A stretch of 64,000 bases of DNA, taken from positions 50,592-114,591 of the forward strand of contig CAMVMM010000007.1 of assembly GCA_947168565.1 (NCBI GenBank), read 5' to 3'. Below the pieces are notes generated by a model, which did not search any database, was not told the DNA's origin, and saw nothing but the letters and a program-made list of their open reading frames with translations. Every line of letters begins with the position of its first letter. Position 1 is the first letter of the stretch. The translations under genes were made by a program, and so were the position numbers. This document shows positions 16,180 to 23,807 of the stretch, piece by piece. This DNA is from an uncultured Clostridia bacterium (GTDB lineage: Bacteria; Bacillota; Clostridia; Christensenellales; CAG-138).

Positions 16180-17433
16180 TCACCATTCATCATCCTCCGT
16201 TATCTCGATCTGCGAATCGCTTGCGAGCTTCGGGTTATAGATCTTGAATTCCCAGTTGCCCGCTTCATCCTTTACGCCGGCGTAAATGCCCTCCTGATCG
16301 ACCGTATAGCCGCAGAGGTCGTTTTTATTATGGAAGATCGAGCCGTATTCGCTCGGCTCGATATTAAAGCTGCTCAGGTCGGTACCCTCGGGCACGGTAT
16401 AGAGCAGGTTGAGATCGCCGTCGAACACCTCACCCTGCCTGTTTATGAAGCAGTTTGCATAGACAAGCCCTCTGCCAACGCCGTCCCAATAGTGGAATCT
16501 CTCACTCGGAATTGCCCAACGATCCCGCAAAACACATTCGCCCGAAAGCGAATAGAGATCGTATTTTACATACCGCCGCCATTCGCGGTCAAGCTCGAGC
16601 GGGTGGAATTCGTCATCCGCTCTTACAAGAAGATATCGGTCTGCGAGCACGCCATCGATCTTATCAAGACCGCCAAAGGGCGCGGGATCGAGATCGCCGA
16701 TGATCTCGCCGTTTTCATCGAGAATTATCGCTTCGGTTTGTGAGATCTGCTCCCCGTTTTCCTCGGTATCCCTTGATGTTATCACGATCAGCTTATCGTC
16801 CACGGGAAGTATGCTGCCGCCGAACCCAAACCCTACGGGGCTGTCGAATTCGATGCGCCCTTCAAGCTTTTTATCCCAAAATGCAGTTAAAACGAAGCCG
16901 TAGTACCCTGCATACTCGGAATAACCTTCCTCATCATCCTCTATCTTTCTGTATTCAAAGAGCCTGTTTGCAAAATCGATGATATTTTCCGGCATCATAT
17001 CGCCGCGCTTTATGCAATAGCCGTAGGGCACGCCGTATTCGCCGTATATGCCCGCAGCATTTGACCAGCAGGTGTAATCATCGGAAGGGGCGGTAAAGGT
17101 CGCTTCAAGCTCTCCGAATCGATCGTAAACATAGTGGATATCGCTCTCGCCGTCCAGCACGAAATACTCCATGCCCTCGGGCAGCACGGCTTCACCGTTC
17201 ACAAGGTTGCCAAGCCTGCCGGGGGTTGGGAAAACGAGCTCAGGCTTCGCCGGAGTACCCGGCGCTTCGGTCGGCACATCGGTTGGCGCGGCGGTGGGTG
17301 CTTCGGTCGGCACATCGGTCGGCGCGGCGGTAATCTCCGCCGTGGGTTCGGGTGTATTTTGGGGCTTTACATTTGGAGTGCAAGCCGAGGAAGCAAGCAG
17401 CAGAAGCGCGAATAAAGCTGCGAGTTTTTTCAT
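16180..17433 (-). CDS. Array lipoprotein 3 (PT-linker family, unknown function)
   Basis: 417 residues with the same first 40 or so residues as array lipoprotein 2 (MKKLAALFALLLLASSACTP and the PTAEITAAPTD linker). Domain signatures: FPTPGRLGNLVNGEAVLPEG, LDGESDIHYVYDRFGELEAT, LDENGEIIGDLDPAPFGGLD, YSLSGECVL, NRQGEVFDGDLNLLYTVPEG, IYAGVKDEAGNWEFKIYNPK. The C-terminus SDSQIEITEDDEW is shared with array lipoprotein 4 to the residue. The 5' leader is near identical to that of lipoprotein 2, and the 3' end matches lipoprotein 4, so parts of the array look copied as units about 1298 bases long. Outside-facing, lipid-anchored; function unknown. Confidence 0.75.
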   Translation of the reverse strand: MKKLAALFALLLLASSACTPNVKPQNTPEPTAEITAAPTDVPTEAPTAAPTDVPTEAPGTPAKPELVFPTPGRLGNLVNGEAVLPEGMEYFVLDGESDIHYVYDRFGELEATFTAPSDDYTCWSNAAGIYGEYGVPYGYCIKRGDMMPENIIDFANRLFEYRKIEDDEEGYSEYAGYYGFVLTAFWDKKLEGRIEFDSPVGFGFGGSILPVDDKLIVITSRDTEENGEQISQTEAIILDENGEIIGDLDPAPFGGLDKIDGVLADRYLLVRADDEFHPLELDREWRRYVKYDLYSLSGECVLRDRWAIPSERFHYWDGVGRGLVYANCFINRQGEVFDGDLNLLYTVPEGTDLSSFNIEPSEYGSIFHNKNDLCGYTVDQEGIYAGVKDEAGNWEFKIYNPKLASDSQIEITEDDEW

Positions 17434-17477
17434 GCGTTTATTCTCTCTTTCTCTATGATAGGGCGATTTACCGGTCG

Positions 17478-18734
17478 TCACCATTCATCATCTTCCGTTA
17501 TCTCGATCTGCGAATCGCTTGCGAGCTTCGGGTTATAGATACGAAAGACCCAGTTGCCCGCTTCATCCTTTACGCCCGCGTAAACTCCATCCTGATCCAC
17601 GGTATAGCTGCAGCGGTAGTTTTCATGGAAGATCGAGCTGTATTCGCTTGGCACGATCTCAAAATTGCTCAGGTCGGTGCCCTCGGGCACGGTATAAAGC
17701 AGGTTGAGCTCGCCGTCAAACACCTCTCCACAGCTGTTGATAAGGCAGTTTGCGTAGAAAAGCTCCCTGCCGAGGCCGCCTGCATATCTGAAGCGATCAT
17801 CCCTCCGCCTCAACCAGCAATCGCTCATGACGCATTCGCCGGAAAGAGCGTAGATATCGTATCTATTATACCTTGACCAATCATCCTCGCGCTCCATCGG
17901 GTGCTTTTGCAGCTCGGCGTTCACAAGCAGATACTTTCCGCCAAACGCGCCCGCGATGCCCTCGAAGCCTCCGAAGGGCTCGGGATCGAACGCGCCCATA
18001 GGATCGCCGTTTTCATCGATCAGCGTTGCTTCCGTTCGATAGACATAGGCACCGTCTTCCCATGACGCCCTGTCTGCGATGACGATAAACTTTCCGTCCA
18101 CAGGGAGTACCGCGCCTTGATCGCCAAGCCCCATCAAGCGGTCGGGTGCCAAATCGATTCGGTTTTCAAGTTTTTCATCCCATATGGCGGTCAGAACAAT
18201 GCCGCTATAATCGGAGAATTCCGAACCCTCGATCCAACGCATTTCAAAGACCCTGTCCGCAAACGGGATAGCCGAAGCGTTCGGGAGCATTTTTCCGAGC
18301 TTGATGCAGTACCCATAAGGCACGCCGTATTCGCCGTATATCCCCGGTTCGTTTGACCAAGACCAATCGAAATCAAAATCCGGCGCAGCGTTGAACACCG
18401 CAGTAATCTTGCCGAAACGATCGTAAACATACTTAAGATCGCTCTCGCCGTCCAGCACGAAATACTCCATGCCCTCGGGCAGCACGGGTGCACCGTTCAC
18501 AAGGTTGCCAAGCCTGCCGGGGGTTGGGAAAACGAGCTCAGGCTTCGCCGGAGTGCCCGGCGCTTCGCTCGGCTTTTCCGTTGGCGCGGCGGTGGGTGCT
18601 TCGGTGGGTGCTTCGGTCGGCGCGGCGGTGATCTCCGCCGTTGGCGCCGGGGTGGTTTTATTGTCAATATTCGGCGCACACGCGGCTTGAGCAAAAAGCG
18701 CAAGCGCACAGGCAAGCACAAAAAGCTTTTTCAC
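17478..18734 (-). CDS. Array lipoprotein 4 (PT-linker family, unknown function)
   Basis: 418 residues from a GTG at 18734, which is preceded by GGAAAGGA; the start is set by the signal peptide VKKLFVLACALALFAQAAC. Longer in-frame ATG starts lie inside the preceding gene. The linker PTEAPTEAPTAAPTEKPSEA leads to the shared domain: FPTPGRLGNLVNGAPVLPEG, LDGESDLKYVYDRFGKITAV, AFDPEPFGGFEGIAGAFGGK, YALSGECVM, NSCGEVFDGELNLLYTVPEG, VYAGVKDEAGNWVFRIYNPK. It ends SDSQIEITEDDEW like lipoprotein 3. Function unknown. A role as an extracellular sensor or binding protein is only a guess from the lipid anchor and propeller-like repeats. Confidence 0.75.
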   Translation of the reverse strand: MKKLFVLACALALFAQAACAPNIDNKTTPAPTAEITAAPTEAPTEAPTAAPTEKPSEAPGTPAKPELVFPTPGRLGNLVNGAPVLPEGMEYFVLDGESDLKYVYDRFGKITAVFNAAPDFDFDWSWSNEPGIYGEYGVPYGYCIKLGKMLPNASAIPFADRVFEMRWIEGSEFSDYSGIVLTAIWDEKLENRIDLAPDRLMGLGDQGAVLPVDGKFIVIADRASWEDGAYVYRTEATLIDENGDPMGAFDPEPFGGFEGIAGAFGGKYLLVNAELQKHPMEREDDWSRYNRYDIYALSGECVMSDCWLRRRDDRFRYAGGLGRELFYANCLINSCGEVFDGELNLLYTVPEGTDLSNFEIVPSEYSSIFHENYRCSYTVDQDGVYAGVKDEAGNWVFRIYNPKLASDSQIEITEDDEW

Positions 18735-18768
18735 AGCATCCTTTCCTTTCGACAGAGCGAATGGTTCT

Positions 18769-20100
18769 TCATTCATCGATCGAGAGATTGTCCCAATACC
18801 ATTGCCAGAACCACTCCGGCCAGCTTTCCCTTCCCAAGCCGTCGTTCGTCGATCTCGGATCATAGATGCGAAATATCCAGTTTCCCTCCCCGTCCTTGAT
18901 TCCGGCATAAACGCCGCTCCGCGTGAATACTCTATCATCCGTGACGATGGGATCGTAAATGCTATCGGGCTTACTGATTTCGACTTCGCTTCCATCCACG
19001 ATATTCAGATCCCTATCGTAATAAACTCCGTTTTCATCAACTATATAGTCGCCATAGATATACGTGATCTCGCCCTTATCGGAGCTATCATCGGTGAAAT
19101 GCCCCGAGATATCAAACGGGCAGCTTCCCTTTTTGACAAGCTCAACATTCTCCATCACCCTTTCGCCGTCAAGAGTGAATATGGCGTTTTCCGCAAAGAT
19201 ATAGCGATCGCCGAAAACGCCGCTGACCTTTCCGAAGGCCATATAGTTTACCGGCTCATCCAAAAAGCGTAGGTTTTCATCGTAAAGCCTTGCATCTCTT
19301 ATGCTTGCGTAGGCGCAAGCATACATTTTTCTGTAATAATCATCATCACCGTAATCAACTGTTGTATCCGGCCATGCGTTTAGAGCAAGATAGCGATCAT
19401 CCAGCTTAAAAATGCAGCCGCATAAGCCGATGCTGCAGGTCTCTGCCGTTATCGGAGGCTCGCCCGTTTCAGCAGCCACTTCTTTAACACTATCCGGATC
19501 GCCCGAAAAGCGCATTGGGTTTTCAAAGGAGATATCGCGCACCTCATATACGTCGAGGCCGTAACGCATGAAGCATTTTCCCTGAAAATAGAACCTGACC
19601 CAATCCACCGAGGTTTTATCCTTCAAGCTGTAGCCATGGCATATCCCGTATGCGCCGTATAAGCCGTGCATATCATCCTGCCCATCCGCATCGCTCATGC
19701 AGCCCGTTGAAAGGAAGGTGTCCACAAGCTCGCCGTTTCTATCGTAAACGTAGTGCAGACCGCTCTCTCCGGGAATAACGAGATACTTCGCGGATTCGGG
19801 GAAGATCTCTCCCTCTATGAGCTTTCCAAGCTGAACAGAGCCCGGGAAGCTCGGCATCTCGCCATAATCCGGCGGCGCTGTGGGTCTTCCGGCGGGCGCT
19901 CCGGTCGGTACTGCCGTCAGTTCCTCGGTCGGGGCTGCCGTCAGTTCTTCGGTCGGGGCTGCCGTCAGCTCATCGGTCGGCGCGGCGGTGATCTCCGCCG
20001 TGGGAGCGGGTGTGGTTTCGGGCTTTTCAACGGTTGCGCAGGCGCAGAAAAGGAGTGTTGCCATACACAGCGTGAGCGCGGCGGTTACTCGCGGCTTCAT
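18769..20100 (-). CDS. Array lipoprotein 5 (PT-linker family, divergent member)
   Basis: 443 residues. Signal peptide with lipobox LLFCAC, then a linker with a clear 9-residue repeat (TAAPTEELT). Shared signatures: VQLGKLIEGEIFPESAKYLV, PGESGLHYVYDRNGELVDTF, AFGKVSGVFGDRYIFAENAI and VYAGIKDGEGNWIFRIYDPR. The centre differs from the other members and has several extra Cys (CSIGLCGCIF). The C-terminus is Trp-rich (WPEWFWQWYWDN). GGAGGG stands 6 bases before the ATG at 20100. It lies 73 bases downstream of the PstS-like gene, with a hairpin between, so it may be partly separated from it. Function unknown. Confidence 0.75.
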   Translation of the reverse strand: MKPRVTAALTLCMATLLFCACATVEKPETTPAPTAEITAAPTDELTAAPTEELTAAPTEELTAVPTGAPAGRPTAPPDYGEMPSFPGSVQLGKLIEGEIFPESAKYLVIPGESGLHYVYDRNGELVDTFLSTGCMSDADGQDDMHGLYGAYGICHGYSLKDKTSVDWVRFYFQGKCFMRYGLDVYEVRDISFENPMRFSGDPDSVKEVAAETGEPPITAETCSIGLCGCIFKLDDRYLALNAWPDTTVDYGDDDYYRKMYACAYASIRDARLYDENLRFLDEPVNYMAFGKVSGVFGDRYIFAENAIFTLDGERVMENVELVKKGSCPFDISGHFTDDSSDKGEITYIYGDYIVDENGVYYDRDLNIVDGSEVEISKPDSIYDPIVTDDRVFTRSGVYAGIKDGEGNWIFRIYDPRSTNDGLGRESWPEWFWQWYWDNLSIDE

Positions 20101-20128
20101 AGTGTTCCCTCCGTATAAAACAGGCTTT

Positions 20129-20150
20129 GAGCGCCGAATGACCGGCGCTC
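20129..20150 (-). terminator. Hairpin between the PstS-like gene and array lipoprotein 5
   Basis: GAGCGCCG, loop GTCATT, CGGCGCTC on the minus strand, followed by AAAGCCTGTTTTAT. The T run is displaced, so termination may be partial. Confidence 0.45.
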
Positions 20151-20173
20151 AATTCAATTATGCTATATTATAA

Positions 20174-21220
20174 TTATTTGTTTACGGTTATGCCCTTCAT
20201 ATAGGGCACGTAGCCGCAGGTTGCCACGAGCGTCTGCCCCTCGGCGGTTTCAAGCCAGTCCACGATCTTCTTCGCGTTCTCGTTCACGTTCGTTTTGGGA
20301 AGGATCGCGTAGAAGGGGTTGATGTAGGGGTATTCGCCCGAGTTGATGGTTTCGTAGGTGGGCTCAACGCCGTTCACGGTGATGAACTTGAGGTTGGGCT
20401 GATTGAACATATAGCTTGCGTAATAAAACACGGAGTAGCCGATGGCGTTCGCGCTGCTGTCGTAGGCGGCGATATCGTTTATAACGTCGCTCATGGTAAC
20501 GGAAACGGTGACCTCCTCGGGATCCGCCATCGGGGTATCCTTCATCACAAGGTCGAGCATAAGGGTTTGGCTGCCGCTGAGAACGGGACGCTGGAACGCC
20601 TTGATCGGCTGATCGAGACCGCCGACCTCCTTCCAGTTCTTTATTTCGCCGCTGTAAATGCCCTTGACCTGCTCCTCGGTGAGGCTCTCCACGGGGTTGT
20701 CCTTATTTACGATGAAAACCAGCGCGTCAAGACCGATGGGGCGCATATCGAAGCGGTTCTTGGGGTCGAATTTCTCCTTGGTGGGCTTGCTTGCCTCATA
20801 CACGAGCAGCATATCCGCCTCGCCCTTATCGAGCGCCTCATAGGAATAATCGGTGGTGCTTACGCCGCACTTCGCCTCAGCCTCCTCCTCGGAGCAGCCG
20901 GTAACGAACCGGATAAGGCTCATGGCAAGGGGGATATTGGCGGTGGAGCCGTCAAAGCGCGGATAATCCTCATAGGAGCACTGCGGGCGCTCGACTGCGG
21001 GCGCATCGGAGGGTGCGTCCGTGGGAGCGTCGGAGGGTGCATCCGTGGGCGCGTCGGTCGGCGCATCGGTGGGCGCGTCGGTGGGCGCGTTCGCGGGCGT
21101 GCTCGTGGGCGCTTCGGAAGCGGGCGCGGGGGTATCGCCGGGCTTATTCTGCACGTTGCAGGAAGCAAGCGCGGCGGCGCAGGCAAGGGCGGTCGTAAAA
21201 GCGATAAAGCGTTTCATCAT
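20174..21220 (-). CDS. PstS-like substrate-binding lipoprotein
   Basis: 348 residues. Signal peptide with lipobox AAALASC, a linker of nine APTDAPSDAP-type repeats (residues about 30-75), then a periplasmic-binding-protein fold of the phosphate-binding (PstS-like) class: DYPRFDGSTANIPLAMSLIR, ADMLLVYEASKPT, PIGLDALVFIVNKDNPVESL, GIYSGEIKNWKEVGG, RPVLSGSQTLMLDLVM. Ligand is likely an oxyanion such as phosphate, but no pstCAB or phoU is adjacent, so transport is not assured; it may sense or scavenge. The linker resembles those of the array lipoproteins on both sides. GAGGAG precedes the ATG; its own promoter is at 21268-21296. Confidence 0.82.
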   Translation of the reverse strand: MMKRFIAFTTALACAAALASCNVQNKPGDTPAPASEAPTSTPANAPTDAPTDAPTDAPTDAPSDAPTDAPSDAPAVERPQCSYEDYPRFDGSTANIPLAMSLIRFVTGCSEEEAEAKCGVSTTDYSYEALDKGEADMLLVYEASKPTKEKFDPKNRFDMRPIGLDALVFIVNKDNPVESLTEEQVKGIYSGEIKNWKEVGGLDQPIKAFQRPVLSGSQTLMLDLVMKDTPMADPEEVTVSVTMSDVINDIAAYDSSANAIGYSVFYYASYMFNQPNLKFITVNGVEPTYETINSGEYPYINPFYAILPKTNVNENAKKIVDWLETAEGQTLVATCGYVPYMKGITVNK

Positions 21221-21267
21221 AATGGTTTTCTCCTCTCAATACGCGGCTTTTGCCGCAAGTCCAGTGT

Positions 21268-21296
21268 ATTTTACAGCAGAATGTCTGTATATTCAA
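21268..21296 (-). promoter_or_regulatory. Promoter of the PstS-like gene
   Basis: On the minus strand TTGAAT, 17 bases, TAAAAT, in the 109-base gap after array lipoprotein 6. Confidence 0.6.
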
Positions 21297-21329
21297 GTGC
21301 TTTTATAAAAATTCATAATTTGTTTATAA

Positions 21330-22487
21330 TTAGCCTATCCTCTTAAACCGGGAGCCGCGCCTTGAATCGCTCGCAAGGGCGGGATTGAAGATTTTAAAGA
21401 GCCAGCTTCCGTTTTCGTCCTTTATGCCCACGTATACGCGCACGGGCTCGGGCGTTGCGCTCTGCCCAAAGAGCGGGGAATAGCTGATGGTGCTGTTGTC
21501 CGAAACAATGAAGCGGTTTTCCACCTCCATGCTGTAATGCATCCGCACGCAGTCCACGCCGCTTATATCCTGCACCGACGCACTCAGCCGGTTCAGGCTT
21601 TGATCAAACATATTGTCGTGCTCGTCATAGACGTAGCTCGCTATCTCAAGCCAGCGGGCGAGCGACGCTTCGGTTATTATGCCGCCGACCGGCATATAAA
21701 ACACCGCCGCGGTCGCCGCCTCTACATTGCCAAGCAGCGCTTCGCCCTGCTGCGAATACACGGTGGTGCAGAAATAATCCTCCTCCGCGCTATCCTGCAC
21801 GGGCGGCCTTGCCAGAATGTATTTTCCGCCGAACACGCCCTCGATATACCCAAAGGGCGCGGGGTCGAATTCTCCGGTGATGTTTCCGTTTTCATCCAGC
21901 CACACGCAGCGGCCGTAGCGAATGGCGCGCCGCGCTCCGTAGCCCTCCTGATCGTATGCCTCCAGCAGCAGGTATTTTCCGCCCTCAAAGGGCAGCACGC
22001 CGCCCGCCGTGCCCGCGCTCAGCCCCTGCGATTTTAACGCTATGGTTTTATCCGTATAGCAGTCCAAAAAATCAACAAGCTCGCCGTCCTCGAAGCGAAG
22101 CATGAGCTGGCCGAAAACGCTGTAATCATCCAGCCGCTTCATAAGGCGGAGGGAAAAATCGCCCACTATGCCGTCCCTGCCGTAGAAGCCGGAAAACAGC
22201 CCTAACGCGGGAAACGCCGCCGCAAGCTCGCCCATGCGGTCGTAGGCATAGTAAAGATCGCCCTCGCCCTTGAGCACGAGGTATTCCGCAGGCTTTGGAA
22301 AAAGCTCGCCGCCTATAAGGTTGCCAAGCCTTCCCTGGGTCGGAAAGCTCAGCGGGGCGGCGGTCTGCTCGGCGGCCTGCGTGGGCTTGGGCGCTTCGGT
22401 TTGCGCACCTCCGCCGTTATTATTTGCGCAGGCAAAAAGTGAAAACGCGGCAAGAAGTGCGGCGGCGATGGCGGCTGTTCTTTTCAT
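21330..22487 (-). CDS. Array lipoprotein 6 (short-linker member)
   Basis: 385 residues. Signal peptide with lipobox FSLFAC, a short linker without the PTAEITAAPT repeats (QTEAPKPTQAAEQTAAP), then the family domain: FPTQGRLGNLIGGELFPKPA, LKGEGDLYYAYDRMGELAAA, LDENGNITGEFDPAPFGYIE, GVFGGKYILA, and VYVGIKDENGSWLFKIFNPA. The C-terminus is SDSRRGSRFKRIG. Its short linker makes it a useful outgroup for the tandem copies. GGAGGG precedes the ATG, and a strong promoter lies upstream at 22534-22562, making this the first gene of the array. Function unknown. Confidence 0.75.
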   Translation of the reverse strand: MKRTAAIAAALLAAFSLFACANNNGGGAQTEAPKPTQAAEQTAAPLSFPTQGRLGNLIGGELFPKPAEYLVLKGEGDLYYAYDRMGELAAAFPALGLFSGFYGRDGIVGDFSLRLMKRLDDYSVFGQLMLRFEDGELVDFLDCYTDKTIALKSQGLSAGTAGGVLPFEGGKYLLLEAYDQEGYGARRAIRYGRCVWLDENGNITGEFDPAPFGYIEGVFGGKYILARPPVQDSAEEDYFCTTVYSQQGEALLGNVEAATAAVFYMPVGGIITEASLARWLEIASYVYDEHDNMFDQSLNRLSASVQDISGVDCVRMHYSMEVENRFIVSDNSTISYSPLFGQSATPEPVRVYVGIKDENGSWLFKIFNPALASDSRRGSRFKRIG

Positions 22488-22533
22488 GGATTGCCCTCCT
22501 TTTTAATCGGTTTTTTCAATGGATACCATAAAA

Positions 22534-22562
22534 ATTATAGTTTAAAAAGGCCCGAATTGCAA
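22534..22562 (-). promoter_or_regulatory. Promoter of array lipoprotein 6
   Basis: On the minus strand TTGCAA, 17 bases, TATAAT, about 47 bases before the ATG at 22487. Confidence 0.7.
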
Positions 22563-22625
22563 GCAAAACGAGCCTTTGTCACATAAAGTTTATATTTGCG
22601 GGGGCAAAACCCGTTCACGCGCCCA

Positions 22626-23759
22626 TCACTCGGCGGGCGAAACCTGCACCACCACGTATTCGCAGTAGAAGGCGTTGCGCACGGGCCAGCCCCAGCCCGT
22701 GAAGCCGGAGGAGGTGATATGCGTCATATCCCCGAAGCGGTACTCGCCGTAATTCAGAATGCCCATAAGGCTATGCATCACGGAATAGGGAAAGATCTGC
22801 CCGCCGTGGGTGTGTCCCGAAAGCTGAAGCTCAAAGCCGAGCTCCGCGTTTTTCTCCGTATCAAGGGGCTGATGATCGAGCATCACGCGCATCATGCCCT
22901 CCGGCGCACCGAGAATAAGCTCCTCCGTGCTCGCGCGGCTGCCCACATTCCAGCCGTAATCGCCGCGCCCCACAAGCAGCATTTCGCCGCCCACAACGGC
23001 ATAGTTTTCTTTCAAAATCACTATTCCGTTGTCCGTTACGGCGTTTTCAAGCTCAATATCGCTGAAGGTGCGCTCGCCGTTCGGCAGGTCCACCGTATAG
23101 GGCTGGGTATCGTGGTTTCCGTAAATGAAATAGGTTCCGAATTTGGGCCTGAGCCTGCCCAGATCGGCAAAAACGCCCTGCATATCCTCCTTCGAGGTGC
23201 GCTCGTCCACAATATCGCCGCCAAGCACCACAATATCCGGCGAAAGGGCGTTTATATCGTCCACCGCCTTTGTGAGCAGCGCCTTGTTCTGGATGGTGCC
23301 GTAATGCGTGTCGCTTATAAACACGATTTTATAAGGATTTTTCACATTTTTTGAGGCCACGCGGTACTCGGTTTTAACGATGCGGTTCATGCCGTACAGC
23401 CCGTGGACAAGCAGCAGCGCGAACACCACGGCGGCCAGTCCCCCCGCAAGATAGAACCTGCTGCCGCTCTTTTTAAGCAGCTTGTGAAACACAAATGCAA
23501 GAATATCGGCTATTATTCCGCTCAGCATTATGTAAAACGCCAAAACGCAGCTTGGCGCCCACATATTCAGGCAAAAGGGAATATTCAGCACGGCAAGGAA
23601 GGAGCGCAGCAGGCAGCTTTTCGCGCTGAGCGGGTTTTTGCCGAGCGCACGGATAAGCCCCTTCGTGCGGAAAAAGGTGTACGCACCGCACAGAACGCCC
23701 ACCGCGGCGCCGATAGGAAGATATTCCTCCATATAGCCAAGAGTGAAGAACTGCAGCAT
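22626..23759 (-). CDS. Membrane-anchored metallophosphoesterase (YkuE-like)
   Basis: 377 residues. Four hydrophobic helices in the first 150 residues, then a calcineurin-type phosphoesterase domain with all metal motifs: FISDTHYG, VVLGGDIVDE, YGNHDTQPY and LSGHTHGGQIFP. It cleaves phosphomonoester or diester bonds, on the outer face of the membrane if the topology follows its relatives; the substrate is unknown. The ATG at 23759 has AGGGGG 6 bases upstream. A GTG at 23804 in frame abuts the topoisomerase stop and has no ribosome site. It probably shares a transcript with the topoisomerase gene. Confidence 0.85.
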   Translation of the reverse strand: MLQFFTLGYMEEYLPIGAAVGVLCGAYTFFRTKGLIRALGKNPLSAKSCLLRSFLAVLNIPFCLNMWAPSCVLAFYIMLSGIIADILAFVFHKLLKKSGSRFYLAGGLAAVVFALLLVHGLYGMNRIVKTEYRVASKNVKNPYKIVFISDTHYGTIQNKALLTKAVDDINALSPDIVVLGGDIVDERTSKEDMQGVFADLGRLRPKFGTYFIYGNHDTQPYTVDLPNGERTFSDIELENAVTDNGIVILKENYAVVGGEMLLVGRGDYGWNVGSRASTEELILGAPEGMMRVMLDHQPLDTEKNAELGFELQLSGHTHGGQIFPYSVMHSLMGILNYGEYRFGDMTHITSSGFTGWGWPVRNAFYCEYVVVQVSPAE

Positions 23760-23807
23760 TTTATCCCCCTGAATATCAAATATGTATTGCGTCGTTCGGC
23801 TCACGGC

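Noticed and set aside
17478-18995. Longer start for array lipoprotein 4 (505 residues)
   Set aside because: The extra 87 residues are antisense-like DNA inside the preceding gene; the signal peptide and ribosome site place the start at the GTG at 18734.
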